A DNA stretch of 16,228 nucleotides, from the NCBI GenBank assembly GCA_029977305.1, contig JAPOLF010000018.1, forward strand, positions 1 to 16,228, written 5' to 3'. Positions 8,611 to 15,509 of this stretch are shown piece after piece (position 1 is the stretch's first letter; each line of letters starts with the position of its first letter). Made by a program: the position numbers and the translations under genes. Under the pieces are notes generated by a model. The model saw nothing but the letters and a program-made list of their open reading frames with translations. It had not been told where the DNA came from and did not search any database. This DNA is from a bacterium. GTDB lineage: Bacteria; Chloroflexota; Chloroflexia; Thermomicrobiales; UBA6265.

Positions 8611-9233
8611 GGCGTCCGCAGCGCCTCGCGCAGTTCCGCCGCGATCTCTTCCGGATCCTGCGTCCCCAATTGCAGCTCACCCGGCGTGCCGTCGGCCGCG
8701 ATGATCACGTGTGGCGTCAGCGGGGGCACCAGCCCCTCTTTCCCGTACTCCTCCGCCCACGCCACCGCGAACGGTTCGGTCATCACCGCGTGCACAAACG
8801 GAAATTGATACTGCTCCTCATAGGCGCGCAGTGCATCCGGATCGATGGTGGTCTCGATGCTCAGCGCCACGAACACGATCCGCTCGCGCTCCTCCGGCGT
8901 CAACAGGGCCAGCGCCTCGACGATGCGGCCAAACTGGCCGCGACAGGTCGCTCACCACGTCCCCATCGGATGGACATAAACGATGCTCCCCGGAAACGCC
9001 CCGAGCCGGAACACGTCCTCGGTGCAGACGTCCGTCAAGTCCATCCCGAGCCATGCCGCCTGCGCCTTCGGCGTCGAGGCGGGCAGGGGAGTCGCCGCAA
9101 TCGGGGTCGCCGCTGCTCGCGCCTCAAGCACACAACCGTGCTCCGCCGCTGCCGGCATCGGCACGCCTGCCCCAAGGACAAGCGGCCAAGCCACTGCCGC
9201 TGCCGTCATCACTGTCACCGCGCGTCGCGCCAT
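8607..9233 (-). CDS. Candidate selenoprotein: exported TlpA/thioredoxin-like protein with U-x-x-C active site
   Basis: Reading TGA at 8954-8952 as selenocysteine gives one continuous 208-aa protein. It starts at ATG 9233 with a strong GGAGGAGG ribosome site (9238-9245). Residues about 1-30 look like a signal peptide (MARRAVTVM..., Ala-rich cleavage region). A thioredoxin fold follows: strand GSIVYVHPMG, active site TW-U94-A-T-C97-R at the helix start, LTPEERERIVFVALSIE, and the cis-proline segment LTPHVIIAADG. The TGA sits exactly where the first Cys of WCxxC belongs, and the frame continues with family-like sequence to the coupled ccdA-like gene. A conventional caller would report two fragments (8952-9233 and 8607-8903). 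A hairpin resembling a bacterial SECIS begins just after the TGA. The alternative is a nonsense mutation or sequencing error; the position and the hairpin make that unlikely. Selenocysteine machinery is not in this window. Confidence 0.85.
8918..8954 (-). promoter_or_regulatory. Candidate bacterial SECIS element with UGA codon
   Basis: After the UGA (8954-8952), minus-strand GCGGCCAGTTTGGCCGC (8941-8925) folds into a perfect 6-7 bp stem with loop AGUUU (or GUU). The loop starts 16-17 nt after the UGA and has a G in its first two positions, matching the usual bacterial SECIS rules. A lower helix CGAC (8950-8947) / GTCG (8921-8918) across a small internal loop extends it. This structure would recruit SelB. 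Confidence 0.75.
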
Positions 9234-9301
9234 GGTGCCTCCTCCGTCTTCAAACTTTGAGTAGTGGTACCTGATTGTGACCGCGTCTGCTGCGGCATGT
9301 G

Positions 9302-11233
9302 CTACCGGTAACTCGCTGCCTGCAATTCGAACAGCTCTGCATATTGCCCGTTGGCCTGCATCAGTTCCTCGTGCCGACCCTGTTCGATCAACTTCCCGTG
9401 GTCCAGCACCAAGATCCGATCTGCCATCCGTACCGTGGAAAACCGGTGTGAGATGTAGAGCGCCATCCGTCCGCGCGTCAGCGTCCGCAACCGCTCGAAC
9501 AAGTCGTGCTCCGCCCGTGCGTCGAGCGCCGCCGTCGGCTCATCGAGGATCAGGATCTCCGCATCCTCCGCCTTGCGCATGAACGCCCGCGCAAGTGCGA
9601 TCTTCTGCCACTCCCCGCCGGAGAGTTGGTGCCCGCTGTCGAACCACTTGCCAAGCTGCGTCCCGAACCCTTCCGGCAGCGCGGCGATCACCGTCGTCGC
9701 CCCAGCCTCCGAGGTCGCCCGTGCGATCGCCTCATGATCCTCTGACCGACGCGCATCACCAACCCCGATGTTCTCCGCCGCACTCAGCTGGAACATCGCG
9801 AAGTCTTGGAACATCACCGCGAACCGCTCGCGCAGCTCCTCCGGGTCGTACCGCCGGATGTCCTGCCCGTCGATCAGGATCTCGCCGCTGTCCGGGTCGT
9901 ACAGCCGCCCCAGCAGTTTCACGATCGTCGACTTGCCCGCCCCATTCCGCCCGACCAGCGCCACCGTCTCGCCCAGCCCGATCGTGAAGCTCACGTCATC
10001 TAGCGCCGGCACATCCCGATCGGGGTAGCGATACGACACATGCCGGAACTCGATCCCCTCTTGGAACGGCCGCCGCATCGCCACCGGATGCTCCGGTGCC
10101 GCGATCGTCGGCTTCCGCTCAAGCAGGTCATGCAGCGACGTCAGGTACAACCCGTGCTCGTAGATGCCCTGCACCCCGGTCAGGATCCCTTGGAAGGCGC
10201 CGCTCACCTGCGTCGCCGCCCCCGCGAAGATCGTCACCTGTCCCAACGAGATCGCACCGCTGATCGCCCGCAGTGCAACATACAAGTACGTCGCCGATGA
10301 CACCACCGTCGTCAACGATCCCCACCCGAACCCCGCCCAGTACCGTCGTTTCAGCAGCGAGGTCGTCTCGGTGTAGTACTCCTCGGCCACGGACGTGAAC
10401 CGGCCAGACAGGTACGCCCCCAATCCAAACAGCTTGATTTCCTTCGCGTAGGAGTCGGTGGTCATCACCGTGGTCAGATACGCCATCATCCGCCGCTTCG
10501 GCGAGTTCCGACGCATCATCTGGAATCCTTGCCAGCCGTACCGTGACGACGCGATGAACGCCGGGATCGGTGCCAGCAGCGTGGCAACCGCCACGATCGG
10601 CCCGAGGCCGAGCAGCAGCGCCATCAGCGTCGCGAAGGTCACCACCGACCGCGCCAACCCGAACACCCCGGAGACCATCTGCACCGGGCGGCTCGTCGAT
10701 TCCCGCTGCGCCTGCTGCAGTTGGTCGTAGTAGAGCGCATTCTCGAAGTCCGCCAGATCGAGCGTCGCCGCATGTTCCATGATCTGCTGCGGCACATAGA
10801 TGGACAGCCGCTCCTGCAGCAACTGCTGGCACACGTTGCCCAATGTTTGCGCGAATCCGCTCCCCAGCAGCACCGCAAATTGCGCGATCGCCAACCACAC
10901 CACGCGCCGCACGAAGACATCGCGCGCGTCGCCGCTGGCCTGCACGCCGTCGGCGATTGATTGGATCAGCGCACCCGCCAGCCACACCTGCGCGGCCGGC
11001 GTCACGCTCTGCAACAGCGTCGCGAACGCCAACCCCGTCGTCAGCTTCCGACTCGCCTGCCAGACGAGCGCCATTACCCGCTGGATGGACTGCCACGTGC
11101 CCCGGACGCTCTGCCGCACCGCTCCCCAGTCCACCCCCAAGAACCCGCTCCCGCGCAGGGGGGGAGGGGAGGATGGCTTCCGTCCCGAGGGCGGACCCCC
11201 GGGACCACCATGCGCCGCGCCAGCGTGATCCAT
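9302..11233 (-). CDS. ABC exporter, fused transmembrane and ATPase domains
   Basis: A 643-aa half-transporter of the ABC exporter type, expected to dimerise. Residues about 50-370 form the six-helix membrane domain. The ATPase domain (about 395-643) has Walker A GRNGAGKS (428-435, Lys434), signature LSGGEWQ (537-543), Walker B ILILDEP with catalytic Glu565, D-loop ALDA and switch His596 in ISHRFST. All key residues are intact, so it should hydrolyse ATP. The substrate (lipid, peptide or drug) cannot be told. The ATG at 11233 has GGAG 4 nt upstream and lies 11 nt after the leuS stop, implying cotranscription with leuS. Residues 1-30 are low-complexity Gly/Pro/Ser encoded by a G/C-homopolymer region; a start at TTG 11140 (residue 32), with GGGAG 7 nt upstream, is a real alternative. 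Confidence 0.93.
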   Translation of the reverse strand: MDHAGAAHGGPGGPPSGRKPSSPPPLRGSGFLGVDWGAVRQSVRGTWQSIQRVMALVWQASRKLTTGLAFATLLQSVTPAAQVWLAGALIQSIADGVQASGDARDVFVRRVVWLAIAQFAVLLGSGFAQTLGNVCQQLLQERLSIYVPQQIMEHAATLDLADFENALYYDQLQQAQRESTSRPVQMVSGVFGLARSVVTFATLMALLLGLGPIVAVATLLAPIPAFIASSRYGWQGFQMMRRNSPKRRMMAYLTTVMTTDSYAKEIKLFGLGAYLSGRFTSVAEEYYTETTSLLKRRYWAGFGWGSLTTVVSSATYLYVALRAISGAISLGQVTIFAGAATQVSGAFQGILTGVQGIYEHGLYLTSLHDLLERKPTIAAPEHPVAMRRPFQEGIEFRHVSYRYPDRDVPALDDVSFTIGLGETVALVGRNGAGKSTIVKLLGRLYDPDSGEILIDGQDIRRYDPEELRERFAVMFQDFAMFQLSAAENIGVGDARRSEDHEAIARATSEAGATTVIAALPEGFGTQLGKWFDSGHQLSGGEWQKIALARAFMRKAEDAEILILDEPTAALDARAEHDLFERLRTLTRGRMALYISHRFSTVRMADRILVLDHGKLIEQGRHEELMQANGQYAELFELQAASYR

Positions 11234-11244
11234 GTCGCTCCGCT

Positions 11245-13722
11245 CTACCGGACGATGTTCACCAATCGTCCCGGCACATAAATGATCTTGCGCGGCTCCG
11301 CGCCATCGAGCGCCGCCTGCACCTTCTCCGATGCCCGCGCCGCCGCGATCGCCGACGGTTCATCCGCACTCGCTGGCAGCATCAGGTGGTCGCGCACCTT
11401 GCCGTTGACCTGCACCACCACCTCGACCAACGCATCCGCGGTCATCGCTGGATCGAACGTCGGCCACGCCTGCTGATGCACACTGTAGCCCTTGCCGAGG
11501 CGCTCCCAGAGTTCCTCCGCCACGTACGGCGTGCTGGGTGCCATCAACAGCACCAGCGTCTCCACTGCCTCGTGCCACATCGCGGTCTGCGCGATCGGGG
11601 TGTCCTTGAGTCGCATCAGCTCGTTCACGAACTCGATCAGCGCCGCCACCATCGTATTGAATTGGAACCCATCGAGATCACGCGTCACCCGCTCGATCGT
11701 CTTGTGCGTCAAACGCCGCAGTTGGAGGATCTCCGACTCCGGCACAGCGCCGTCCCGCCGGTTCCCGAGCGACTCCGTCACCACCGTCCATGCCCGACGC
11801 AGGAACCGCTCCATCCCCTGCAGACCACGGCTGTTCCACGGTCCACCTTGCTCCCACGGCCCCAGATACATCAGGTGCAGCCGCAGCGTGTCCGCCCCGT
11901 GAATCTTCACCAGTTCGTCTGGTGCGACTTGCGTCCCGCGCGACTTGCTCATCTTCGTCCCCTCTTCCGAGAGGATCATCCCCTGATTGCGCAGCCGCAG
12001 GAACGGCTCGCCATGGTCGATCAAGCCGAGGTCGCGGCACACCTTGGTGAAGAACCGCGCATACAAGAGGTGGAGGATCGCGTGTTCGATTCCGCCGCAA
12101 TACAGATCCACCGGCGCCCACATCGCCGCGGTCGACGGATCGAACGGCCCCTCGGTGTACTGCGGCGAGGTGTACCGGAACCAGTACCACGACGAGTCCA
12201 CGAAGGTGTCCATCGTGTCCGTTTCTCGACGCGCTGGGCCGCCGCATGAGGCGCAGGTCGTGTTGAGGAACTCCGCGTGTGTCACGAGTGGCGATTGCCC
12301 CGTCGGGGTGAACTCCGCGTCCAGCGGCAACCGCACGGGCAACTGCTCATCCGGTACCGGTTGCATCCCGCAGGTGTCGCAATACGTCACCGGGATGGGC
12401 GTCCCCCAGTACCGCTGCCGCGAGATCAGCCAGTCCCGCAGCCGGTACTGCACCTCGGCCTTGCCGCGCCCGCTCGCCTCGATCCATTGGATGATCTCCG
12501 GCAATGCCTCCGGCACCCGCTTCCCGTCGAACGGCCCGGAGTTCACCAGCACGCCGTCACCGGCGTAGGCCACCTCCATCGTCGCGGGATCGAGCGCTGG
12601 TTCCCCCTCCGGTTGCACCACCACCCGGATCGGCAGATCGAACTTCCGCGCGAACTCGAAGTCGCGCTGATCGCCGCTCGGCACCGCCATGATCGCGCCC
12701 GTGCCGTACGTCATCAGCACGTAGTCCGCGATCCACACCGGGATCCGCTCATCTGTCACCGGGTTGATCGCATAGGCCCCGGTGAAGACTCCGGTCTTCT
12801 CCTTGGCCGCGTCTGTCGACTGCCGCTCGATCTCCGTCTGCGTCCGCGCCTGCTCGACGTAGGCCTCCACCTCCGCCCGATGCTCCGCCGTGGTGATCTT
12901 TTCGACGAGCGGATGCTCCGGCGCCAACACCATGAAGGTCGCCCCCCACAGCGTGTCGGGCCGCGTCGTGAACACCTCCAACCCGTCCCCGGATTCGAGC
13001 ATGAAGGTCAGCCGCGCCCCCTCGGACCGCCCGATCCAGTTGCGCTGCATCACCTTCACCCGCTCGGGCCAGTCGAGCCCTTCGGCGTCACGCAGCAACT
13101 CCTCGGCATAGGCGGTGATCTTGAAATACCACTGCTCGAGATCTCGCTTGAAGACCTCGCTCCCGCATCGCTCGCAGATGTTCCCGTCCAGCACCTGCTC
13201 GTTGGCGAGCACCGTCTGGTCCTTCGGGCACCACCACACCTGCCCCTTGCTCTTGTAGGCCAGACCTCGCTCGAGCATCCGCAGGAAGAGCCACTGGTTC
13301 CAGTGGTAGTACTCGGGCGTGCAGGTGATCACCTCGCGGGACCAGTCGATCATCGCCCCCATGCTGCGCAGCTGGTCCCGCATCACCCGGATGTTGTCGA
13401 ACGTCCACGACGCCGGGTGGATCCGGTTCCGAATCGCCGCGTTCTCCGCCGGCAACCCGAATGCGTCGTACCCCATTGGGAACAGCACGTTGTACCCGCG
13501 CATCTTCTGCAATCTGGCGTACACGTCGGGAACGGCGAACGCATACCAGTGCCCCACGTGCAGAACGCCGGACGGGTAGGGGTACATCGTCAGCGAGTAC
13601 CACTTCTCCCCCGGTGCGTCGTCATCCACGCGATACAGATCGTCCCGCTCCCACCGCTCGCGCCACTTCGCCTCCACGGCCTGCGCGTCGTACCTGTCGG
13701 CTCGCTCGATCGTGTCGCTCAT
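11245..13722 (-). CDS. leuS: Leucyl-tRNA synthetase
   Basis: The 825-aa protein charges tRNA-Leu with leucine. Its length and order of blocks fit bacterial class I LeuRS: HIGH signature HVGH (55-58) within YPYPSGVLHVGHW; an editing (CP1) domain with FTTRPDTLWGATF and the downstream GTGAIMAVP block; a zinc-type CxxC pair (TYCDTCG) with a further CASC; KMSKS at 590-594 in GTKMSKSRG; and the C-terminal tRNA-binding domain ending VNIVR. The start ATG 13722 is chosen because GGAGG lies 8-9 nt upstream and MSDTIERADRYD fits family N-termini; an earlier in-frame ATG at 13758 would lie inside the T-run of the leader terminator. Expression is controlled by the leucine T-box riboswitch upstream. The ABC exporter gene follows in the same operon. 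Confidence 0.97.
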   Translation of the reverse strand: MSDTIERADRYDAQAVEAKWRERWERDDLYRVDDDAPGEKWYSLTMYPYPSGVLHVGHWYAFAVPDVYARLQKMRGYNVLFPMGYDAFGLPAENAAIRNRIHPASWTFDNIRVMRDQLRSMGAMIDWSREVITCTPEYYHWNQWLFLRMLERGLAYKSKGQVWWCPKDQTVLANEQVLDGNICERCGSEVFKRDLEQWYFKITAYAEELLRDAEGLDWPERVKVMQRNWIGRSEGARLTFMLESGDGLEVFTTRPDTLWGATFMVLAPEHPLVEKITTAEHRAEVEAYVEQARTQTEIERQSTDAAKEKTGVFTGAYAINPVTDERIPVWIADYVLMTYGTGAIMAVPSGDQRDFEFARKFDLPIRVVVQPEGEPALDPATMEVAYAGDGVLVNSGPFDGKRVPEALPEIIQWIEASGRGKAEVQYRLRDWLISRQRYWGTPIPVTYCDTCGMQPVPDEQLPVRLPLDAEFTPTGQSPLVTHAEFLNTTCASCGGPARRETDTMDTFVDSSWYWFRYTSPQYTEGPFDPSTAAMWAPVDLYCGGIEHAILHLLYARFFTKVCRDLGLIDHGEPFLRLRNQGMILSEEGTKMSKSRGTQVAPDELVKIHGADTLRLHLMYLGPWEQGGPWNSRGLQGMERFLRRAWTVVTESLGNRRDGAVPESEILQLRRLTHKTIERVTRDLDGFQFNTMVAALIEFVNELMRLKDTPIAQTAMWHEAVETLVLLMAPSTPYVAEELWERLGKGYSVHQQAWPTFDPAMTADALVEVVVQVNGKVRDHLMLPASADEPSAIAAARASEKVQAALDGAEPRKIIYVPGRLVNIVR

Positions 13723-13756
13723 CGTCCGCTCCTCCGGTCCATTCCCGTTGGCATGC

Positions 13757-13795
13757 AAAAAGCCCCTCGTCCCGTAGGTCAGGGACGAAGGGCTT
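13757..13795 (-). terminator. Attenuator terminator of the leuS T-box
   Basis: AAGCCCTTCGTCCC (13795-13782) pairs with GGGACGAGGGGCTT (13773-13760), 14 bp with one wobble and an 8-nt loop, followed by a short T-run. Its 5' arm overlaps the 3' half of the antiterminator (CCCTTCGTCCC), so the two structures exclude each other. Confidence 0.92.
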
Positions 13796-13820
13796 CAACC
13801 TCCGCGGTACCACCCTGGTT

Positions 13821-13931
13821 GATCGGCGCCGCTGCGGGTGGAGCTGAGGGGACTCGAACCCCTTACCTCAACACTGCCAGTGTTGCGCTCTCCCGGATGA
13901 GCTACAGCCCCGCGGTGCTGCGTCGTCGATC
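13821..13931 (-). repeat. Interrupted helix flanking the embedded tRNA (Stem III-like)
   Basis: GATCGACGACGCAGC (13931-13917) and GCAGCGGCGCCGATC (13835-13821) can pair at 12 of 15 positions. The helix closes around the tRNA with linkers of only 5 nt (5' side) and 3 nt (3' side). It occupies the place of Stem III, directly 5' of the antiterminator. This places the tRNA at the tip of a leader helix. Confidence 0.6.
13839..13911 (-). tRNA. tRNA-Ala(GGC), embedded in the leuS T-box leader
   Basis: The 73-nt sequence folds into a full cloverleaf: acceptor GGGGCTG / CAGCTCC, D-arm GCTC / GAGC with loop ATCCGGGA, anticodon arm CAACA / TGTTG with loop CTGGCAG (anticodon GGC), variable loop AGGTA and T-arm AGGGG-TTCGAGT-CCCCT. 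The G3-U70 wobble and A73 are alanine identity elements and agree with the anticodon. CCA is not encoded (CCC follows A73). Position 15 is T and 48 is A, so the usual R15-Y48 Levitt pair appears as U15-A48. All other conserved positions (T8, A14, G18, G19, A21, T33, T54, T55, C56, A58) are present. It lies on the same strand as leuS, inside its leader, with no promoter of its own in view. Whether it is matured as a working tRNA or serves as a structural part of the leader is open. Confidence 0.93.
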
Positions 13932-14081
13932 CGCTCGTGGTCCGGCCCGATAACGGAGGCCAATCGGCAACGGCTACTGCTTCACCGCCACGGCTCGCGG
14001 GCGAGTTCGGCCCTGTGCACCGCCTTGCACCGTCCGGCGGCTCGCTGAGAAGGGGGCCTACTACTCCCGGTCATCACCTTC

Positions 14082-14120
14082 CGGGGTTGGCTCCCCGGTC
14101 TCGGTTCCGGCTGCGAACCG
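14082..14120 (-). other. Two extra hairpins at the 5' end of the leuS leader
   Basis: CGGTTC / GAACCG (14120-14115 with 14107-14102) and CCGGGG / CCCCGG (14098-14093 with 14086-14081) are perfect 6-bp hairpins between the predicted transcription start (about 14140) and Stem I. They are additional to the standard T-box fold; their role is unknown. Confidence 0.6.
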
Positions 14121-14146
14121 CGAAATCCTCGGTCCGAAGCCGTCGG

Positions 14147-14176
14147 AGTATAGCCAGATGCCCGGAATCATGTCAA
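14147..14176 (-). promoter_or_regulatory. Sigma-70-type promoter of the leuS leader
   Basis: On the minus strand, TTGACA (14176-14171) and TATACT (14152-14147) are separated by 18 nt. This is the best promoter in the window, with a perfect -35. Transcription should start near 14140, producing the T-box leader, the embedded tRNA, leuS and the ABC exporter gene. Confidence 0.88.
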
Positions 14177-14200
14177 TCAGGCGCTTGTACGTACGTGCGG

Positions 14201-14206
14201 TATGAT
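14201..14206 (+). promoter_or_regulatory. Possible -10 element TATGAT for the divergent membrane protein gene
   Basis: TATGAT lies 73 nt before the ATG at 14280, with no good -35 at the normal distance. A -35 region here would overlap the -35 of the leuS promoter, so the two divergent promoters could interfere or be coregulated. Confidence 0.4.
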
Positions 14207-14279
14207 CCCACCCGGAAGGCGTGCACCATCCGCGCCCGGGAGACGGACGCTCGCGCGCTGCACCGTGGCGGAGGATTCC

Positions 14280-15446
14280 ATGACCACCCAGGATCTCATC
14301 ATCTTTGGCGTCATCATGCTCGGCCGCCTGATCGCACCGCTCTTCATCCCCCGCTTCCCGCTCCCGGGTGTCCTTGTCTCCATGGTCCTCGATGCCGTCG
14401 ACCAAACGATCTTCCAGACCTACACCACCGTGGGCACCCCGGACTGGTACCAAGGCTATGACAAAGCCTTCGACATCTACTACCTCACCATCGCCTTCCT
14501 TGCCACGTACCGGAACTGGGAGAACATCGTCGCCTTCAGCATGAGCCGGTTCCTCTACTTCTTCCGGCTCATCGGCGTCGTCCTCTTCGAGTCCACCGGT
14601 GCCCGCGCACTGCTCCTCCTTTTCCCGAACACCTTCGAGTACTTCTTCATCACGATTGAAGCCGTGCGCACTCGGTGGAACGTCAAGAAGATGGCGCCGG
14701 TCCTCGTCGTCCTCATCGCCTTCGCCATCTGGGTCTTCATCAAAGTGCCGCAGGAGTACTGGATCCACATCGCGAAACTCGACTTCACCGATGCCGTCCG
14801 CTCCGCTTATAGCAACGATCCCACCCTCCTCTTCGTGCTCATCGTTGTCATCCTGCTCCTCGCTGTCGCCGCCAAGCGCATCCTCAGTCAGTCGCTTCCC
14901 CCTGCTGATTGGTCCTTCCGCATTCAAGTCCGTGAGGCTGATCTCGACGTCACCCCTGAGGAAGTCGCCGCCGCCCGCGCCCGGGCCGCAAGCCGATTCC
15001 TCGACGAGGACCTCATCACCAAGGTCTCGATGGTCATCCTCGTCGCCGTGATCTTCTCCCACGTCCTCCCCGGAATGGACATCGGCCCATTCCAACTGAT
15101 GGCCGGCATCGGCAGCGTCGTCATCATCTCCACCGCTGTCAGCGAATGGCTGGTCCGCAAGGGCCATTCCGCCCCTGACACCGCCGTCCAATTTCTCGCC
15201 ATGTTCGTCATCAACGCCGCAGCCATTGCCGGCCTCGCATTCCTCCTGCCGGGAAACTTCCTCGATCTCGATTTCGGGAGTCTCGGCAACTACATCTTCA
15301 TGGTCGGCCTCATCAGCCTTCTCGTCTCCCTCTACGATCGCTTCCAGCCCTACTACGCTGCTCGCCTCGTCAAGTACCACGCCGAGCGTGAGCGCCGCAA
15401 GGAAATCGAGGCCAAGGTCGACGCCATGATGGCCGCCGGCGACTAG
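14280..15446 (+). CDS. Uncharacterised polytopic membrane protein
   Basis: A 388-aa integral membrane protein I do not recognise. The start at 14280 is chosen over the longer frame from 14202 because GGAGG ends 5 nt upstream and the hydrophobic sequence starts at once (MTTQDLIIFGVIMLGRLIAP). Hydrophobic segments lie at about 5-25, 60-77, 88-128 (one or two), 140-156, 186-203, 255-275, 280-297, 310-330 and 336-356. Between about 204 and 254 is a charged, probably cytoplasmic region with DVTPEEVAAARARAASR. The C-terminus is a highly charged helix (YHAERERRKEIEAKVDAMM). Aromatic-rich motifs in the first half (FDIYYLTIAFLATYRNWENIVAF; PNTFEYFFITIEAVRTRWN) may help family searches. It is divergent from the leuS operon. 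Function unknown; transporter or enzyme are both possible. Confidence 0.85.
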   Translation: MTTQDLIIFGVIMLGRLIAPLFIPRFPLPGVLVSMVLDAVDQTIFQTYTTVGTPDWYQGYDKAFDIYYLTIAFLATYRNWENIVAFSMSRFLYFFRLIGVVLFESTGARALLLLFPNTFEYFFITIEAVRTRWNVKKMAPVLVVLIAFAIWVFIKVPQEYWIHIAKLDFTDAVRSAYSNDPTLLFVLIVVILLLAVAAKRILSQSLPPADWSFRIQVREADLDVTPEEVAAARARAASRFLDEDLITKVSMVILVAVIFSHVLPGMDIGPFQLMAGIGSVVIISTAVSEWLVRKGHSAPDTAVQFLAMFVINAAAIAGLAFLLPGNFLDLDFGSLGNYIFMVGLISLLVSLYDRFQPYYAARLVKYHAERERRKEIEAKVDAMMAAGD

Positions 15447-15465
15447 ACCCCTCAGTGGCTTCTTC

Positions 15466-15503
15466 GGCAGCGCCCCTCGGCCTCGGTCGGGGGCGCCGCT
15501 GCC
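15466..15503 (+). terminator. GC-rich hairpin after the membrane protein gene
   Basis: GGCAGC-GCCCC (15466-15476) pairs with GGGGC (15490-15494) and GCTGCC (15498-15503), leaving a 3-nt bulge. It follows the stop by about 20 nt. No T-run follows, so it may be a non-canonical terminator or a stabilising 3' structure. Confidence 0.45.
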
Positions 15504-15509
15504 GCGTGC

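Larger units (their letters stand above)
13757..14080 (-). promoter_or_regulatory. Leucine T-box riboswitch (transcription attenuation) for leuS
   Basis: The leader senses uncharged tRNA-Leu. Stem I: CGGG (14069-14066) pairs CCCG (14001-13998); specifier loop AGTAGTA / GAA-CTC-G, with specifier CTC (Leu) at 14005-14003; GGCCC (14058-14054) pairs GGGCC (14013-14009); distal GCCGCC / GGCGGT with GGTG in the loop; a K-turn-like TGATGA / CGAG lies below. A IIA/B pseudoknot fits CCGAT (13967-13963) / ATCGG (13951-13947), with the conserved CCGTTATC. The T-box AGGGTGGTACCGCG (13816-13803) forms the antiterminator: CAGGG pairs CCCTG (13784-13780), and the TGGT bulge suits discriminator A73. The competing terminator is 13757-13795. 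Unusually, a complete tRNA-Ala lies between pseudoknot and antiterminator. Confidence 0.93.

Noticed and set aside
8607..8903. Separate 98-aa gene starting at TTG 8903, with a 93-aa gene upstream (8952-9233)
   Set aside because: Together they make one thioredoxin fold in one frame around a single TGA at the active site; the TTG has no convincing ribosome site, and neither half would be a complete domain.
8952..8954. TGA as a nonsense mutation making a pseudogene
   Set aside because: Not formally excluded, but the stop falls precisely on the redox Cys codon, the rest of the frame is intact, and a SECIS-like hairpin follows at the expected distance.
10843..12249. 468-codon plus-strand open frame, and another of 558 codons at 12277-13953
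   Set aside because: Both are antisense to the ABC exporter and leuS; the Arg/His/Pro-rich translation has no family features.
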